Source: Paramecium pentaurelia
Lineage: Eukaryota; Ciliophora; Oligohymenophorea; Peniculida; Parameciidae
DNA: 64,000 nt
Direction of reading: 5' to 3'
Assembly: GCA_905183005.1 (NCBI GenBank)
Contig: CAJJDO010000015.1
Coordinates: forward strand, 446,587-510,586
A model generated the notes under the pieces. The model had not been told where the DNA came from, made no database searches, and was given only the letters and a program-made list of their open reading frames with translations. The position numbers were made by a program, and so were the translations under genes. This document shows positions 38,212-50,434 of the stretch, one piece after another. Each line of letters starts with the position of its first letter. The stretch's first letter is position 1.

Positions 38212-39679
38212 TCACTCTTACTAACCGGTTCTTTTTATTTAGGATTAAGATCCAGTTGTTCCTGTAACAGATAGAGTATTACCTGTTCTTGAAGTGACTG
38301 TTCTTGAGGTTACAACAACTTCCTAGAATATATATATATATTAATTTATTACTTTCTTCTATGCACTCTTTTTGAGTGATTCCAATTCAGCTTAACACAT
38401 AGTTAATTCTTCTTAGCATTTATTATATTCATGATTAGTTTTAATGAACTTTGATTTCCAAACTTCAACTTCCTATGATAAATATGTCACCTTCTCTTAA
38501 ATCACAGTTGTTCCTTATGATTCTAATGATGTGTATCTATATTTCCAATCTTCTAATTCAGAATCTTTATTTTATAATTGTATTTATAATCTATCCAATT
38601 CAACAGTAACCATTGCTAATTTATTCTAATAATAACTATATATATGATGTATTACTTCTAAATCTCTTAATTACATAATGAGTTCATTATTTTTACTATA
38701 AGATTCTTATTCTATTGTTGTATATTTGGTTTTCCAATTCAATATATCTTGATTAGCTTATTAAAGTGATCTTTCTAATCTGGAAATCTCATCTCTTGCT
38801 AATCTCAATTAGTTTTCTAAATCTCTCAATTAACTTGTATCCTAAGCACTGGTCTATAATTAAGATAATTATAATCTTAATTATTGAATTTCTGTATCTT
38901 TATTTTAATTTGATTGTTTTAATCTATCATTATCACTTTAAGATTAAGAATAAAGAAGTTCTAGATCAGCTAATTGTCTTCTTAGTCCAGCTATCTAATC
39001 TTCTAATTGAGTTCTCATAGCAAAGAATTCTGCCTACATAGAACTTGCATCAGCAGCATTAGCACTATGTAAGGAAATATCTCCTCGTAAACTCTCAATC
39101 TAAGATTCATAATTATTTTTCATTTGCATCATTTAATTTTTAAGATATTCATTTTCTTATCTTAAAGTACGTAATTATGATTCTAATTACTCTACACGAG
39201 TGTTATCAGTAACTTTCTCTACTACTACTTTCTCAACTACTTTCCCTTCCTTCCTTCTTTCCAAATCAGCAATAATTGATTAAAGATATTCACATTCTAA
39301 TCTCCAAGGAGTTTCTATTTCTTCTTTAGATACAACTACTATGTTCATACACAAAGGTGGAGCTTATTAACAATTTTGTTGTACACTATAGGTGCCAGGA
39401 TATGACACCTAAGGTATTTACATATTTTATCTTAAAACATTTTGACTTTAAATTCTTGGAGGTGGCAATTGTTAAGTTTGTTTCAATGGAGCTTCACTTT
39501 AGGTTTATATTAGTGTTTTTTGTTATGAAATTTCAATAACTGGTTGCTAAATATAAATAGGTATCAATTACTTAGGTGACTATTTATTTAGTTTCTGAAG
39601 TTACTAATCTCATACCCTAAAGACCCTAATTTAAGAATTGTACTTTCTAATCATCACTTTTGAAGATTTCTTAACTCAT
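38212..39679 (-). CDS. Coiled-coil protein with VV-EKV repeats (470 residues)
   Basis: Two introns (25 and 30 nt). The N-terminal ~110 residues are Gln/Pro-rich with PPPRIQSQ and a Gly-Tyr part. Then KVVEKVVVEKVTDNTRVEQL leads into about 300 residues of continuous heptad-like coiled coil (LESQLRTLRQENEYLKNQMM; LRRQLADLELLYSQSQSDND). The end is VVVTSRTVTSRTGNTLSVTG followed by a basic tail. Valine/Lys/Glu repeats of this sort recall cortical alveolin/articulin proteins, but the coiled coil argues for a filament or scaffold protein. I do not recognise a specific family. The 30-nt intron is divisible by three and could be retained. Confidence 0.75.
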
Positions 39680-40816
39680 CTTAATTTTTATTGCAGTTTT
39701 ATTAAATAAAAATCAAGTAATAAATATAGGTTATATATCTTGTAAATAGTTGTATATTAGCAATTAATTTTATATTCATAAGATTAAAAGGAATAGTTTC
39801 ATTTAATGAATCAGTATAATTTTATATCTAAATAGAATCGATAATTCTAATTATTAAATGTGGTTGGAATTTATTCTAAAATATTAATATATAAGTTTAA
39901 AAGTATTGTACTTAGATTCTCATAAATTATATAACAGATATTCTAATTTATATTTAATTGTTGAATGGTAAACTACTTCAAAATTTTTTGGAATATTTAA
40001 CTTAATTAATTGATCAACTTTACAAATATAATATACAATATTATAATATTCACAATAAGCTATATTTATATAAATAAATTATATATCAATTAATGATGAA
40101 TCCTATTTTATTATAATATCTAATCAAATTATACTAAATTCTAATTAAACATCAATTTATGTTCTGTTTATTAAGTTAATATTGAATGTTTACTGGATTA
40201 TTACAATTTTATATAGAAATGAAATTTAAAATAGTTTCAGGCCACTATCTAAGAAAGCATGTAAAGTTTAATTAAAATCAATTAAATAAAAAAAGAATGA
40301 CTATATAATTGAATAGAAATATATTTTTAATTTTGTTTTTAGATTACTTCAATTTTATTGAAATTTGAAAAATATTTATAAAGATGTGATAATATAATGG
40401 TAAAATATTGATACATATATATGATTATTTGTTATAATACATATGATTTTATTAAAGTTATATAGGATAAATATTTAACTTAGTTATCAAAGAGTATATA
40501 ATTATTTGAATTGATTAAAAATTTAGATGAATAAATAAATTTGATCAGAATAAAAAGATAAGTTTTTCAATTTTAGAAATTATTGATTTCATTTATATGT
40601 TGTAATTTGATAATTAAATGTATAATAATTTATTTTTACATAAAAATATATATTATGACTCAATTAAATTATACATTTTCTTATTGATGAAAAGAGTTGA
40701 GAATTTAATAACAACTATTTATTTTATATCATAAATATAATATGTTATGGCAGATATCAAAAATTTTGTAAAATAATTCTTTGACTTGTTTTTAATAATT
40801 ATATATATTTTTTAAA
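39680..40816. other. Long AT-rich intergenic region
   Basis: 1137 bp between divergent genes, one of the longest empty stretches. Almost pure A/T with isolated short frames. I see no conserved protein text, tRNA or repeat array. It must hold the promoters of the coiled-coil gene (minus) and the kelch-BTB gene (plus). Confidence 0.5.
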
Positions 40817-42501
40817 ATGAATAGAAGATTATCATCAGAACAAGACAATTTAAGAATAAAAAGAGCATTAATGAGATAACAAATAAATCAATCACATAGA
40901 GTTGATAGAGAATTTGAAATTGATGAGAGATTTCATTCAGTTTCTATGTATATAAAACATGATGAACTCGAAATTGATGATTGTGAATATTATGATCATT
41001 AAACATGGGAACGATTAGATAGATTTGATTAAGTAGTACCAAATTAAAGAAATAATTGTTCATGGGTTATATATGAAGATTTTTTGTATATCTTTGGTGG
41101 ATTCACATTTAATGGAAGATTAGATGATGTTCATAGATATTCATTTGGTTCTAATTAATGGTAACGTTTAAATACATCAGGATAAAAACCAAGTGCTAGA
41201 GAAAATAATGGGGCAATATAATATAAAGGTCACATGTATGTGTTTGGTGGATGTGATGGATTATTATGGTTGAATGATTTTTATTCTCTTAATCTAAAGA
41301 CACTTTAATGGAAAAAAATTGAACCTACTGGTTAGTGTCCTTCTGAAAGGTTTGGTATAGCTTGTGGTGCTTATTAAACTAAAATGCTCATTTTTGGAGG
41401 ATGTGATGGTAATCATTATCTTAATGATGCATATGTTTGGGATTTTGAGGAATAAGTGTGGAATAAATTGTAATTAATAGGAGATATTCCTTCTGCTCGT
41501 TCTTGTCCTTCTTTTAGTACATTAAATAATTAAATTTATATATTTGGTGGATTTGATGGGGTTAATAGATTAAATGACTTTTATAAAATAAATATCTTCA
41601 CAGGAAAAGTTAAAAGAATAAGTTAACATGGTACAATTCCATGTCCAAGATATGTAATATTTTGAAATTATTTTATAGTTTCATACATCAGAAGTTTATT
41701 AAAATAAATTATTATTATTTGGAGGATTTAATGGATAGGCGAGATTAAATGATTTATATGAATTTGAATTTGGAAGTAAGACTTGGAAGAAATTAGAAGT
41801 TCATGAACCTCCAAAGGGAAGATCTTCTATGGTATTTTAATTATATAATGATTCTCTTTATGTTTTTGGTGGATATGATGGAGATGAATTATTAAGTGAT
41901 ATATACAAATTAGAATTCAAGAATGCTTAAGTTCCAAGATCTAGTTTTATTCAGGATTTAAGATCATTAATAAATAATCCTTAAATGAGTGATGTTGTAT
42001 TCATTGTGGAAGATCATTAAATCTATGCCAATCGTTGTATTTTAGGAGCTAGGAGTGAACACTTTTAGACTCTATTTTTTGAAGAATTTAGAGATAAAGA
42101 ATAAATCTACATAGAGATAACTGAATGTTGTTATTAGACTTTTATGGATATGTTACTATATATATATACAGATTAATTGGACATTTGTTTAAACACAAAT
42201 AGATTATTGAGTTTGATAATATTATCTGACTAATATCTAATGTAAAGATTAAAATATTTATGTGAAGAGTAATTAATAAGAAAGATAAATTGCAATAATG
42301 TCATAGAGTTAATATTATTTTCAAAAAAGTAATATATATATATATAAATTAATTTTTATTAGATATAATTGTAGATTATTAAGGATCCAAACAATGAAAT
42401 AATTAGTTGATAATATCACAACTATAAAGAGAAGAAAAGATTTTATTAAATTAGCATAAGAACCAGAAATACTATTAGAGATAATATAAAAAAAATGTTG
42501 A
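40817..42501 (+). CDS. Kelch-repeat plus BTB/BACK protein, LZTR1-like
   Basis: 541 residues with introns of 25 and 34 nt. After ~70 polar residues come at least six kelch blades, each with the GG pair and spaced Tyr/Trp (FLYIFGGFTFNGRLDDVHRY, HMYVFGGCDGLLWLNDFYSL, KMLIFGGCDGNHYLNDAYVW, QIYIFGGFDGVNRLNDFYKI, KLLLFGGFNGQARLNDLYEF, SLYVFGGYDGDELLSDIYKL). A BTB domain follows (NNPQMSDVVFIVEDHQIYAN, LLYIYTDQLDI). This kelch-then-BTB order is that of LZTR1, a CUL3 substrate adaptor for Ras-family proteins, and is opposite to KLHL proteins. A CUL3 adaptor role is therefore likely; the substrate is unknown. Confidence 0.9.
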
Positions 42502-42517
42502 TATATTTTTATTTAAT

Positions 42518-42676
42518 TCACTATTACTTTCTCTTTAAATATTCTTAATATACTTCTTCCATTCTATTTTGAGATGGGAAATATTGTTCATCTCTAGTAA
42601 TGAAACCAGCCCATAATCCAAGGGGTACTCCAATAATTCCTGATATTCTGGAAATAATCTGAAATGCTCTTGCCAT
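42518..42676 (-). CDS. Very small membrane protein (52 residues)
   Basis: MARAFQIISRISGIIGVPLG leads into one hydrophobic segment (IIGVPLGLWAGFI), then TRDEQYFPSQNRMEEVYQEY and a basic end. An Arg-bearing amphipathic N-terminus, one membrane span and a charged tail are typical of small mitochondrial inner-membrane subunits, but I cannot name one. No intron. It converges on the kelch-BTB gene with 16 bp between stops. Confidence 0.6.
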
Positions 42677-42857
42677 TTGTTTTTTTAATTATTAATAGTA
42701 TTGTAGCACATTAATTTTAAATGAATCTAGAATTCTATAATTGAATGGAAAACGACACAAATTAGAATATAGAAGTATGAACCCTTTTTAATAATGCTTT
42801 ATCCAAATTGATGCATTAATAGGAAGAATTTAATACCAATTTTCATTATATTTTAAG

Positions 42858-43214
42858 ATGAAGTTAAAGTAAATTAAAATTTTTTGCATTTTATTGGTAT
42901 TTAAAAAGAAGGAAATTAGTGTTTCAAGTCCTTATGATGCAAAGAAAAAATTTGATATTAAGGGTTATCCTACTTTTTTATATGTGGAGGAGAATAAAAC
43001 TCTTAAATTTTAAGATCAAAGGATAACTGAATTAATAATAAAGTTTATTTAAATAGATTATGAATAAACAAAAGAGATAAAGACATTTGTAAATTTTAGT
43101 TATTTGCTCAGAATTTTATAGAAAAATATTTCAATAATTTATGGATATTAGTAAAAACTAGATTAATCAATTAATTAAATAACAAATGATAGTTTTCAGA
43201 TATATTATTTATGA
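42858..43214 (+). pseudogene. Truncated thioredoxin/PDI-like relic
   Basis: One frame of 118 residues contains PYDAKKKFDIKGYPTFLYVE and DQRITELIIKFIQ. This is the second half of a thioredoxin fold, around the cis-Pro (GYPT) with the preceding KKFDIKG and the following Y/F-x-GxRTxxxIxxFI. The first half with the CxxC active site is missing and no exon for it exists upstream before the opposing gene (42677-42857). The text after residue 65 is not thioredoxin-like. Best read as a 5'-truncated relic of a PDI-family gene, unlikely to make a working enzyme. Confidence 0.5.
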
Positions 43215-43334
43215 TACTTATGTATGAATGATTATAAGATGGAATTATTAAAAAAAAAGAAAGAGAATGGAAATCATATATTAATGTATATTTGGAATTA
43301 AACAAAATTAATTCTCTGCTTTTTTTTGTTAAAG

Positions 43335-43784
43335 TCAGAATTTATGATGCGATATTTTCAACAATTCCTATTCAGTCTTTTGAATCTCATTTTTTACATT
43401 ATCAATGAAGTTCTTAAATATTTGGTTAAATTTAGATTTAAGTTGATCTAAATTATCTTATAAATCCTGAGATTCTAACTTAACATTCTACTCTTAATTG
43501 ATTAGTTTTTTGGTTGATCTGGAAATTCGTTTCATCTTTTTATTTGCTTTATCTATTTTTTGTGTCTTTTTTGGTGATAGTGATATTTGCTACTTTTGGA
43601 GGTTGGCATCATTTAAGGAGGCATAAGTCTCTTTGATTTAGGCCATGATCTTGTCATACTAAGGTGTGGTACATTAGCGATCTTATTATTTACTATCTCT
43701 AAGAGAGATTGATCTGTTGGTTGGACTTACATTTTATTATTATTGTTATTATTTTTTTGGTCGTCCTCGTTTTTTTTTTTGCAT
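43335..43784 (-). CDS. AT-hook protein (149 residues)
   Basis: Intronless. The N-terminus MQKKKRGRPKKQQQQQQNV holds a perfect AT-hook core (RGRP flanked by Lys), which binds the minor groove of AT-rich DNA. The middle is basic (KKTQKIDKANKKMKRISRST) and the C-terminal 60 residues form a likely coiled coil (LESQDLQDNLDQLKSKFNQI). Probably a nuclear architectural or chromatin protein. The start codon is followed by an A11 run, so the frame there depends on that run being read correctly. Confidence 0.75.
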
Positions 43785-43859
43785 GTTTATTATTGTGATC
43801 CAATTTCATACAGGATTCCATTATATGAAAAAAATCACCCAAATAATTAGATTATATAT

Positions 43860-45848
43860 ATGTGTGCTTATGTAATTACATTTCCTATTTGGAAAGGATA
43901 ATAATGGTCAGCATTTCGAGGTCATATTAGATTGTCTAATGAGTAAGTATTGATTGCAAGATTCAATGATACAGCCTCTATAGAACAAGAACTGAGATTT
44001 TTAGAATAGCATCAAAGAGTCAAATCTAAGATTGAAGGAAAGTTTATCAAACCTGTTTACAATTTATTACCAATGATAGTTTAAGTAATAAAAACACCTA
44101 CATTTACTGATGTGTTATTTGATAATTGTGTAGATTGGTAATTAACAGGTGGAAACTTACAACATCTTCTTAGAATATATTTTGCATATGACATATACAA
44201 AGGTTAACCACCAAGAGATTGTACACTTGAGAATATTATGCGCAATGGTGATTCTATAGTAGTATTAGATTTTGGATTAAGAAAAAGAGTAGAAAATTAT
44301 TGTGCTTATTGGAATCCTATGATTTTAAAAGGCAAACAATGTTTATCATAATATTAATGGTCTTTAGGTATCATGTATTTAGTGATGACTAATGGATCAT
44401 TTATAATAAATGAGATTAATAAACGAATTTCAATATGGCTTAATGGAGGAAAATTAGACCTTGTTTCATTAGTAACAGTTAAAAAACAATCGATTATCTC
44501 TTTAATATAATAACTTTTAAATCCTGAAAATCCTATCCCTTGGGAATAAATACCTCATCATTCAGCTTTCAGGGATGATCCTAAATGTAAAGCAATACTA
44601 AAATTGTATGAAGTAAGATCAATGTCAGATCTCAAAATTAGACCTGTTTCTCGATTAAGTAATAAATAATCTAGTAGAAAAACTTAAAGAAATTCATTAG
44701 TTTTACATGAAAGTACATCTAATAGTAATTAATCTACTTCAAATTAATCTCTAATTAGTAAAATTTCATCTTTATATAAAAATAAATTTATTGAAGAATA
44801 TAAATAAAGATGTAATTCTTCTGTCAAAAATAATAAACAAATTAACAATTTCTTTTCTAATAATAAAATGAAACTTAAATTTGCTACTAAACAATCAGAT
44901 AATACTGTATAATTAAGTTGTGATTTTCGAAGTCTTAGAACTGGATCCAACCTATCTAATTTCGGTCTCACTCAAAGAATTGATGATTCTGATGATAAAA
45001 AACTTAATCGAAGACTCTCATAATAAGAAATAGAATACGATAAAATTAGATCAAGAGTAAGTTCTATTAGAATGGCAATTAAAAATTATAAGGCTCGAAG
45101 TTTGAGACACCTTTCTTAAGACTCCAATGTACCTGTTTAAAATTCAGAAGAAATATCTCATCCTGATAATTATATCTAATTAATTAAAAGACCTCAAGTT
45201 GAAATTGAAATTCTTACATAAAATTATTTGAGATCTCTAGAATGCATTAATATCATAGGTTAAACTGTTGCTAAATCTATTGAATTCTTGGATGCATTAC
45301 AAAACTTTTGGATTATTCCATTATTTTTAGTATTCAAAAGAATGCTTTAACTTAGATTAGAAGTTGAAAAATTTCTTGAAGCCCAAATAAATTCATTCAA
45401 TATAGGTTAATGGAAAGAAGTATGTAATTCCAGAGAATATCTATAATTCTTAACTCGTATCAAATCAGATAATTATCTAGTAAGAAATGAAATGATTTTA
45501 CTTATGAATGCTTCTCATACAAAAGCTGATCAACTTGATAAAACTAAGAGAGAAAAAGTCTTATGGTTCCTTAATGATAATTTAGATTCTAATATTTAAC
45601 CTATTTGTTTATCTTACATGAAAGATTAATTACTTCTTGCTATTATTGAAAAAAGAGGATTATAAAGAGAACCTATTGAATGGCTAAAACTTTAGCTATC
45701 TCTAAAAGCTTCAATCATAATAACTCAACTACCTGTACTAGTTTGTGAAAATAACGAATTTAGTTATGAAAGATATTTACAATATCAAGATTCACAAAAT
45801 TATGCTTAAATATAAAAATATTGCGAGCAACTAAAAATCATAATATGA
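43860..45848 (+). CDS. Divergent pseudokinase (662 residues)
   Basis: One intronless frame from MCAYVITFPIWKGQQWSAFR to TGA 45848. Residues about 5-230 follow the kinase fold: LSNEQVLIARFN at the place of VAIK, PPRDCTLENIM at HRDLKxEN, VVLDFGLRKR at DFG, and QYQWSLGIMYLVMTNGSF at DxWSLGxxLYxMLxG. The ATP-anchoring Lys is replaced (ARF), the HRD-loop Lys by Thr, the glycine loop is absent and no APE is found. The DFG Asp and loop Asn remain. Catalysis is unlikely. The C-terminal 430 residues are Ser/Asn-rich then helical (FLDALQNFWIIPLFLVFKRM) without a known domain. The start could lie in an upstream exon. An inactive relative of ULK-type kinases is possible. Confidence 0.7.
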
Positions 45849-46425
45849 TTTTATTTATTTTATCTTAATTTAGATTCAAATTATATAATTTTATCATTTT
45901 TATTAATTGATTTATTTATTAAATTTATATCTTATAAATCCTTATATAAATTTTTCAATAATCTAATTTTTAATAATTATAAGATAATAATAAATTAATT
46001 CATTTTTGAATAGATAATTATCAATAATTTACAGTTTTTCTAAAAGTTCAATTATCACTATTGAACTATCTTATCTATACTAAATTATATTGAAACAATG
46101 GAACTTAATACTTCTGTTCTAAATAAAATAGATAAAATGATAAGAATTTACAATATAATGTTGTATATGAACTTTATTTTGTTTTAATTGTTTTAAATTT
46201 TATTATTATTATTATATATTTTACAATTAACATTTATTTGTTTTATAATATTAATTTATAAGTAATATAAATAAATATTTAATAAAATAATTCATTAGGA
46301 AGTTATTAAAGTTTTATATTTACAGAATAAATTAAAACACATTTAATCTTTTTAAAGATATTATAATAGATTATTGAGAATTAACATGTTATATTTTCTA
46401 TAATTTAATAATATAATAATTAATA
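45849..46425. other. Intergenic, no gene seen
   Basis: 577 bp of nearly pure A/T spacer between two plus-strand genes. No coding text. It should carry the promoter of the S11 peptidase gene. Confidence 0.5.
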
Positions 46426-47951
46426 ATGATTGGGAATAAAACATCATCTAACAGTGTAAATTTGGTTGATTTTATAAATCCAGCTTTATTGCATCCACCT
46501 TCAAGAAAAATATAGCTTATAGAATAAACTAAGACAATTAAGTTACTAAAGAGTTATCACAAAATTCCATAGATAGCCACAGAATTTCAATCCCCAATGA
46601 TTGTGAATAATTTAAGGAATAAAAATGAGTCATTATATTCACTACCATTTTAGTAATAACTTTTGGAGAAAGATAGATAAATTACTAAAATTGAAAGTGA
46701 AACCTCCAATAAAACTAGATCAAATAATCCATTACACAGTTTACCATAAATTCCATTAGCAATTATTAATACTTAAGCTAAACTAATTGATTTAAGTCGA
46801 ACCAATAATATGATTCAATCACCTTAAAATAGTGATACAAAAAGATCATTGATTTCTCCAAAATTGAAATCAAATAGTAATAGATCAAATAAAAATTATA
46901 CTTGTAACTCTACAACTACAGGAAGTAGTAAAGATTCAAGTTCTCAAATAGCAAATACATAATAATCTAATCTGACTAAAAATATAATGGATTCTTATTA
47001 TGGTAAGCCAAGAAAAAGAAAATTAAATGTCACTGCAAAAAGTTTTATTGTTTATGATTGCATCGAACATAAAACTATTTTAAAAAGAAAAAGTAATAAA
47101 AAAGTTGAAGTAGCTAGTTTAACTAAAATCATGACTTTTTATGTAACTTTATTAACAATTGAATTATTCAATCTAAATTTGAAATAGATAAAAGTTAAAG
47201 TGACAAAAAAATCATCTGAGACAATTGGTACAACTGCTGAATTAAAATATAATGATATTTTATCAATGGAGGATTTACTTTATGGATTAATGTTACCTTC
47301 AGGAAATGATGCTGCAGTTCTTATTGCTTAAGCTATTGGAACTATTATGTAAAAATAATATATCTATTGACTTGATTAGATTGTTTTAATAATAAAACAA
47401 GAGGTTGGATCTTAAATTAATTGATATCGAACAATTAAGTGCTGAAGGATATTATTATAATCATGAATTTAGATTCTAATATTGTCCTATTGAAGTTTTC
47501 ATTAAATAAATGAATAAATATTCTTAGTAAATTGGATAATAAAATACACAATTTGCATGTGTACATGGATTAGCTAATGAAGATAATGTAAAAAAAGGAT
47601 ATAAATTAGTATTCTTGTTGCAACGATATTATAACTTTATCTATAGAATGTTTAAAGTATGAACTATTCTAGACTGTGATTTCATCTAAAGAATATGTAG
47701 TAAAATCACTTTATAAATAATATGAATGGAAAAACACAAACAAATTATTAGATAAAGGCTTTTTTGGAATTAAGACTGGTATAACTGACTCGGCTGGTCC
47801 ATGTTTAGCAAGTGCATACCGTTCTAATGAAATGGATTATTATATTATTATTGTATTAAATTGTAAGAATATGAACATGAGATTTGATGACACCATTATT
47901 TTATTATAGCATGCAAAATTAAAAAAAATGATGACTCCGATTCCATACTGA
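46426..47951 (+). CDS. Peptidase S11 (D-alanyl-D-alanine carboxypeptidase) family protein
   Basis: 490 residues with introns of 31 and 22 nt. The first ~190 residues are polar and low-complexity with no signal peptide. The rest is an S11/DacA-type penicillin-binding fold: KSFIVYDCIEHKTILKRKSN, active-site VASLTKIMTF (Ser231, Lys234), GTTAELKYNDILSMEDLLYG, the SxN motif LMLPSGNDAAVLIAQAIG, HGLANEDNYSCC and GFFGIKTGITDSAGPC with the KTG triad. All three active-site motifs are intact. In bacteria these enzymes trim peptidoglycan stem peptides; ciliates have no peptidoglycan, so the substrate here is unknown. TAA/TAG Gln codons and micro-introns prove it is a genuine ciliate gene, presumably acquired from bacteria long ago. 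Confidence 0.88.
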
Positions 47952-48046
47952 AATCATAATTTACTTAAATAGATATTTGAATTTTATTTATTTATTATAA
48001 TAATTAAATACAAAATCTCATAAATTAGGAATCATTAATTATAAAA

Positions 48047-49093
48047 TCACTCAAAATCAGCCTTTTGATATCCCTTTGTTATTTATTATACACCTACACC
48101 AACATTAGCCATTTCCATTTGCAATTTATCTAAACAATTTTCACTTTTCACTTCCTATGTCATAAATTGATAAATTATTTATACTGGATTATTTACAAAA
48201 TTATCTAATTATGCAAAATTTGTTAATTCTTCATCTACATACATTTCACTTAAAACGTACTTTTTTTCTTGGATTGTGAATTCAGTCTTTTTTAAAAAAT
48301 TGTCTTAAACCCAAAACTTAAAATAATTTTTTGTTTATTTACTTGTAAACCATTCATAAAAACAGGAATTATACACATCACAATTACTAATTTAAGAGTT
48401 GCTAAATCTGAAAATGGAGATAAAATAAATTAAGAAATGCTTTCTAATATGAAACCAATTGCTAATTGCAATAAAAAAAGGAAGAATTTTGACTATTTTT
48501 AAATATATGAATTTTTACAATTGCCACGACTAATATCCATAAAATTAACTAAATAAACCAAGCCTTTAAATCAATTTTTATAATAGGTTTGATAAGATTA
48601 GTACCTGCTGGCACTTTATCTTTATTATCCATTTCATTTTTTTTCACTTGGTCATCCGGCATAATTATTAAAAAATAGTTTCCTGAACGATAATTCTAAA
48701 TGATTGTTATCTTACTGCCATTTAAAAATGCTCTAATGTAATTTCAACTAATTTTAGGATTACATAACTAAATAATACTCCCATTGTTGTATCCAATAGC
48801 AATGTAGCCAAATACCTTTTAAATATAAATACTTAGCTACCAAACACATTCATCAGAATCACCTGACAAATGTATAGCCAATGCAACATTTAAAAAATGA
48901 GCAAAGACTTACGAACATCCTTATTTTGATGTATCTAATCCCCAAACTTTCCATTGCCTCTTTGGTTTCTCCACAATTCTTTTATCTAATCATAAGATTT
49001 ATAATTACAAATCAAAATAAAGAATGAAAACACACCTAATAGAATTTGTATTCCAAATCCTAATGGTCCTAAAATGTCACAATCATCAGACAT
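48047..49093 (-). CDS. STIMATE/TMEM110-like membrane protein
   Basis: 308 residues with introns of 23, 25, 20, 26 and 26 nt. STIMATE is a multi-span ER protein that helps STIM activate store-operated calcium entry at ER-plasma membrane junctions in animals. Matching text: DCDILGPLGFGIQILLGVFS (like CGAGPLG), PKRQWKVWGLDTSKQGCSQV (WxIWFLDTSKQ), FAHFLNVALA, LATLLLDTTMGVLFSYVILK (NFLLDATVGM) and MNGLQFWVQDNFLKK (ALMFWVVDNFLM). About five membrane segments. The C-terminal 90 residues are cytosolic-looking and acidic. Length is near the animal protein (~290). Whether it acts in calcium entry here is inference. Confidence 0.83.
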
Positions 49094-49135
49094 TTTTATA
49101 ATTTATATAATTAAATAAAGTTGTTAAAAAGTAAT

Positions 49136-50337
49136 ATGAATCAAATTAAATGTGAGAAATGCTAAATTGTTCCTGAAAAATTTGTTTGCTTAGATTGTGA
49201 ACATTCCTTTTGTTTATCATGTTTAGCAAAATTGTTTAAATAAGTAAATAACCTTTATAATTAATTGATAGCATGAAAATTAAATTGAATGTGTTACATG
49301 TTTTGACATAACTATATTAGATGATGAAACTATTAATGCTTTAATTGAAGTTAAATTACAATCAATTTAACCTCCAGTTATCATACCTTATACTACATCT
49401 AAAAAATAAAATAATCAAAAAGATTAAATTTAAATTAAAGGTCATCCATTTATTGAGAAACTAAATGTTTCTATTGAAAAATGTTTTGACAACATTCGGG
49501 TTATTTAATTTGATAGACAAAAGATAAGAGAAATTTCAAATAAAATTAAATAGGATCTTGAATCAGAATTTAAATCTTTGCATTTATATCTGGATGATAA
49601 ATTTGAAGCATTTATGAATGAGATCTCAAGATTTGAAACTCTAAATTTTACTAATTTATAATAATAAGAAGATGGATTCTAAATAGATATAAAAGAAATG
49701 CAAATAATAAAGGATGAAATAAAAAGTTTATTATAATAGCAAAGCGGAATTTAAAATGATATTGAACAATTTAAAATCATATTGAAGGAGATTGATGAAA
49801 TTACAATCAAAACAAATTAATAATATTAAAGTCATCTTAAACAATTATAAGATGAAATATATAAACTACCTCCTTAATGGACAGATTTTTCGAATGCTTA
49901 TAAATAATTTTTCAAAACCTTCAATACAGGAAAATTATCATAAGTTATATAACATAAAAATAATATTGAAGATATAGAGAATGAATTAGAAAAAGAATCA
50001 AGCAGACTTTTTAAATAAACATAATTTATAACAGCAAATCGATTAGAAAAAATTCATTAATCATTAGCTAAGTAAATTTAATAATTATTTAAGTTAAATT
50101 TCTAATACAAATGTCAAACCTATTAAAGTATCTCATAAATCTCATTTATCTCTATGTTCTCCTCCTAGAAATAGTTTTCTTTAAGATGAACATTAAATTC
50201 AAAGGAAATCAAGTCGAGTTGAACTAGTTAGTAAATTATAAAGTACAGCTGAAACCAGAGTCAATTCAATGAATAGAAGAAAACAAATAAATATAATACC
50301 AAATTTAAATTTGGGAGGAATCTCTTTTATCAAATGA
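49136..50337 (+). CDS. B-box-like zinc-finger coiled-coil protein
   Basis: 379 residues with introns of 28 and 34 nt. It opens with a Cys/His cluster (IKCEKCQIVPEKFVCLDCEH, SFCLSCLAKLFKQ, then HENQIECVTCFD) that fits a B-box-type zinc finger, followed by about 230 residues of coiled coil (IDIKEMQIIKDEIKSLLQQQ) as in TRIM-like proteins. There is no RING in front. The tail is basic and Ser-rich (KSHLSLCSPPRNSF) and ends NLNLGGISFIK. The coiled coil suggests a scaffold or oligomer. The 34-nt intron is longer than average but needed to reach the clearly coding last exon. Start lies 42 bp from the opposing STIMATE-like gene. Confidence 0.75.
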
Positions 50338-50434
50338 TTTATATATATATATATAGTATTTTCTGGAAGGTTTAATGATAAAATTAATTCATAAAGCAAC
50401 TAATTTTTGAGATATAAAATAAAATTAAGTTATA

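Noticed and set aside
39680..40816. Retained internal eliminated sequence in a long empty region
   Set aside because: TA ends are meaningless in such AT-rich DNA and no coding frame is interrupted here, so there is no positive evidence.
43335..43784. HMGA-like transcription factor
   Set aside because: Only one AT-hook is present and the rest is coiled coil, so I kept the neutral name AT-hook protein.
46426..47951. Bacterial contamination as the source of the S11 peptidase gene
   Set aside because: The frame uses TAA and TAG as Gln, contains two ciliate micro-introns and has the same base composition as its neighbours.
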